From Nitrospina sp. (GTDB lineage Bacteria > Nitrospinota > Nitrospinia > Nitrospinales > VA-1), in contig JABJCF010000375.1 of assembly GCA_018665625.1 (NCBI GenBank), positions 1 to 15,507 of the forward strand: a stretch of DNA of 15,507 bases, read 5' to 3'. Position numbers and translations under genes: made by a program. Positions 14,152-15,507 of the stretch are shown here, piece by piece. Each line of letters begins with the position of its first letter. Position 1 is the first letter of the stretch. Under the pieces are notes generated by a model that saw only the letters and a list, made by a program, of their open reading frames with translations, was not told the DNA's origin and made no database searches.

Positions 14152-15141
14152 ATGAAAATAATCGAAATCGTTACACCTGTTGAAAACTTGCCTGCCGTGG
14201 AAAGCATTATTACCCAGCATGATTCTGAAATTTTATGGGTGAACTCGGATGAGGAAGAGAAAAGAATGATCCGTGCCTTGGTTAGTGATGAACAGCGTCA
14301 ATCTGTTTTAGATGCTTTGCAGGGATTATTTGGAGACGGAGATCATTCAAGAATAATAGTTATGGCGCTGGAGGCATCGCTACCTAGAAAAGAACAACCC
14401 GTAAATGAAAAAGACTCTTTTGATAAGGCCAGCAGCACTCGCGAAGAAATTTATAACGAAGTAGAAAAAAATACGAGGCTCGATTCTACTTATCTGTTGC
14501 TGGTGTTTTTATCCACTGTCGTGGTTGCAATTGGTTTGCTTGAAAACAATGTTGCAGTGGTGATTGGTGCAATGGTTATCGCTCCACTTTTGGGGCCAAA
14601 TATTGCCTTGGCTTTGGGAGCGGCGTTGGGTGACATTCCTTTGATGTGGAAAGCATTTAAAACCATTCTAGCGGGAATTGGATTGGCGTTGTTTCTTTCT
14701 ATTGGTCTTGGAATTTTGCATCCCATGAACTTGGATAGCCCGGAACTAATGGCTCGGACCGAGGTGGGATTGGATTCAATGGCTCTGGCATTGGCCTCGG
14801 GTGCGGCGGCAGTAGTTTCTTTGACGACAGGACTTTCCAGTGTGTTGGTAGGGGTGATGGTTGCTGTTGCTTTATTACCACCCACAGCTACTCTGGGGAT
14901 CATGCTGGGCGCAGGGCACACGCAGCTTGCAGTGGGTGCTGGTATTTTGTTGGCTGTGAATATTGTATGCGTGAATCTTGCGGCGAAGGTTGTTTTTCTG
15001 GTAAGGGGAATAAAACCCAGAAGTTGGCTGGAAAAACAGAAGGCCAACCAATCTATGACAACTTATCTAGTGATATGGGTTTTTTCTCTGGCTATTTTAT
15101 TGATGATTATTTTATTTCGTAAAGGACTTTTTATATTTTAG
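14152..15141 (+). CDS. DUF389-family (TIGR00341) membrane protein
   Basis: This 329-residue protein has a soluble N-terminal domain (1-108) and a membrane domain of about seven helices (roughly 113-323), the arrangement of DUF389. The N-terminal part begins MKIIEIVTPVENL, resembling a small ferredoxin-fold regulatory domain. The membrane core has family-like stretches: LLENNVAVVIGAMVIAPLLG (129-148), PNIALALGAALGD (149-161), LTTGLSSVLVGVMVAVALLP (224-243) and PTATLGIMLGAG (244-255). Repeated Gly/Ala/Pro packing and intramembrane prolines suggest a channel or transporter, but no substrate is established. Members occur in bacteria, archaea and plants. GAGAGG at 14133-14138 is rather far (13 bases) from the ATG, so translation may be modest. 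It has no close operon partner here. Confidence 0.9.
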   Translation: MKIIEIVTPVENLPAVESIITQHDSEILWVNSDEEEKRMIRALVSDEQRQSVLDALQGLFGDGDHSRIIVMALEASLPRKEQPVNEKDSFDKASSTREEIYNEVEKNTRLDSTYLLLVFLSTVVVAIGLLENNVAVVIGAMVIAPLLGPNIALALGAALGDIPLMWKAFKTILAGIGLALFLSIGLGILHPMNLDSPELMARTEVGLDSMALALASGAAAVVSLTTGLSSVLVGVMVAVALLPPTATLGIMLGAGHTQLAVGAGILLAVNIVCVNLAAKVVFLVRGIKPRSWLEKQKANQSMTTYLVIWVFSLAILLMIILFRKGLFIF

Positions 15142-15235
15142 CGGGAAGAAATTTTTTTCTGAAAATTTATTGCTCTGAAATATAATGAGAAATCCAAACC
15201 TGGAGAAAATATAAATCTTTAAACGGGAAATTTAT

Positions 15236-15445
15236 ATGCAAGGTAACTACAAGGACACTCTTATTTTTAAAGAAGCCCTCGATTTCAAGGAAACTCTCAA
15301 TTTTCAAGATCCTTTAACAGCTTTCCTTGCCGATAAGACGATGTCTGTTCCTTTAAGTCAGGTCTTGTGTCAAGGGCAGAGTAAATTCGTACCAGTGTGG
15401 CGGAGTAAAAGTGTACCACTCGGGTTAAAAAATATAGGTTATTAG
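15236..15445 (+). pseudogene. Small frame with hexapeptide repeat, apparently broken by repeat DNA
   Basis: A 69-codon frame opens at ATG 15236 behind GGGAAA. Residues 8-25 are three tandem six-residue units (TLIFKE, ALDFKE, TLNFQD), encoded by three 18-base units at 15257-15310. After about residue 48 the reading passes through the direct repeats at 15379-15418 and the protein becomes SKFVPVWR/SKSVPLGL, an eight-residue repeat caused by the 24-base DNA period. This suggests the N-terminal part of a real gene whose end was replaced by inserted DNA. It may equally be a chance frame. No family is recognised. Confidence 0.3.
15379..15418. mobile_element. Two 16-base direct repeats resembling an IS21-type element end
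   Basis: GAGTAAATTCGTACCA (15379-15394) and GAGTAAAAGTGTACCA (15403-15418) match at 13 of 16 bases with a 24-base period; GTGTGGCG fills the gap. Multiple short direct repeats at the end are a known property of IS21-family elements, and the GGAGTAAAAGTGTACCA wording is like ends I recall from that family. No transposase lies in the window, so this is either a remnant or the edge of an element continuing past 15507. Confidence 0.35.
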
Positions 15446-15504
15446 ATCATGATCTTTGTAGCAGTAGTGCCTGTTGGCCCTGTGTGTAAACTGCGTAGCA
15501 GTTT
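15444..15504. repeat. Palindrome and hairpin at the right edge
   Basis: AGATCATGATCT at 15444-15455 is a perfect 12-base palindrome. AAACTGC (15488-15494) and GCAGTTT (15498-15504) form a seven-base stem over GTA. The start of an open frame at 15449 runs off the window after 19 codons and cannot be judged. No other gene is visible after 15445. Confidence 0.4.
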
Positions 15505-15507
15505 TCC

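Noticed and set aside
14490..15047. 185-residue open frame on the minus strand
   Set aside because: It lies wholly opposite the DUF389 gene and its Pro/Ala/Thr-rich product mirrors the codons of that membrane protein; a shadow frame.

Overview
The window looks like a piece of chromosome from a Gram-negative bacterium with AT-leaning DNA. Export signals support a double-membrane cell: Sec signal peptides at 1-507 and 3085-4161, and a lipobox lipoprotein at 12845-13576. The gene mix (DUF1264, an MBOAT/SGNH acylation pair, DUF389, MarC, a planctomycete/Nitrospina-like DEAD-box helicase) suggests an environmental, perhaps marine, lineage. A Nitrospinota-like or deltaproteobacteria-like source is only a weak guess. 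No rRNA, tRNA, CRISPR array, phage module or complete transposon was seen.

Layout. Positions 1-7029 are all minus strand: a partial exported DUF1264 protein; a soluble GAF histidine kinase overlapping its NarL-type response regulator, preceded by a small three-helix membrane protein; a secreted ankyrin-repeat protein; an MBOAT acyltransferase overlapping an SGNH-like partner; and a small acidic protein of unknown function. A plus-strand DUF2062 membrane protein (TTG start) faces a minus-strand pair (small membrane protein plus MarC). A CBS-pair protein and a zinc-ribbon/HEAGH membrane protein follow, both minus. From 10429 a plus-strand DEAD-box RNA helicase lies behind a long structured leader. 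Then come a 25-residue membrane peptide, an isoprenylcysteine-methyltransferase-like enzyme overlapping a 55-residue membrane peptide, two copies of a palindromic repeat, a minus-strand TPR lipoprotein, a small cysteine-containing protein, a DUF389 membrane protein, and finally a small open frame that runs into transposon-end-like repeats.

How the genes relate. Two linked functions are clear: two-component signalling (1432-2685 with 782-1435) and acylation, probably O-acetylation, of an extracytoplasmic glycan (5309-6733 with 4249-5334). The other genes look like single housekeeping or envelope genes. The most notable non-coding signals are the helicase leader (paired small palindromes plus a terminator-like hairpin just before the ribosome binding site), the REP-like repeat pair at 12713-12846, and the apparent insertion scar at 15379-15418. 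I found no convincing new multi-gene defence or mobile system.
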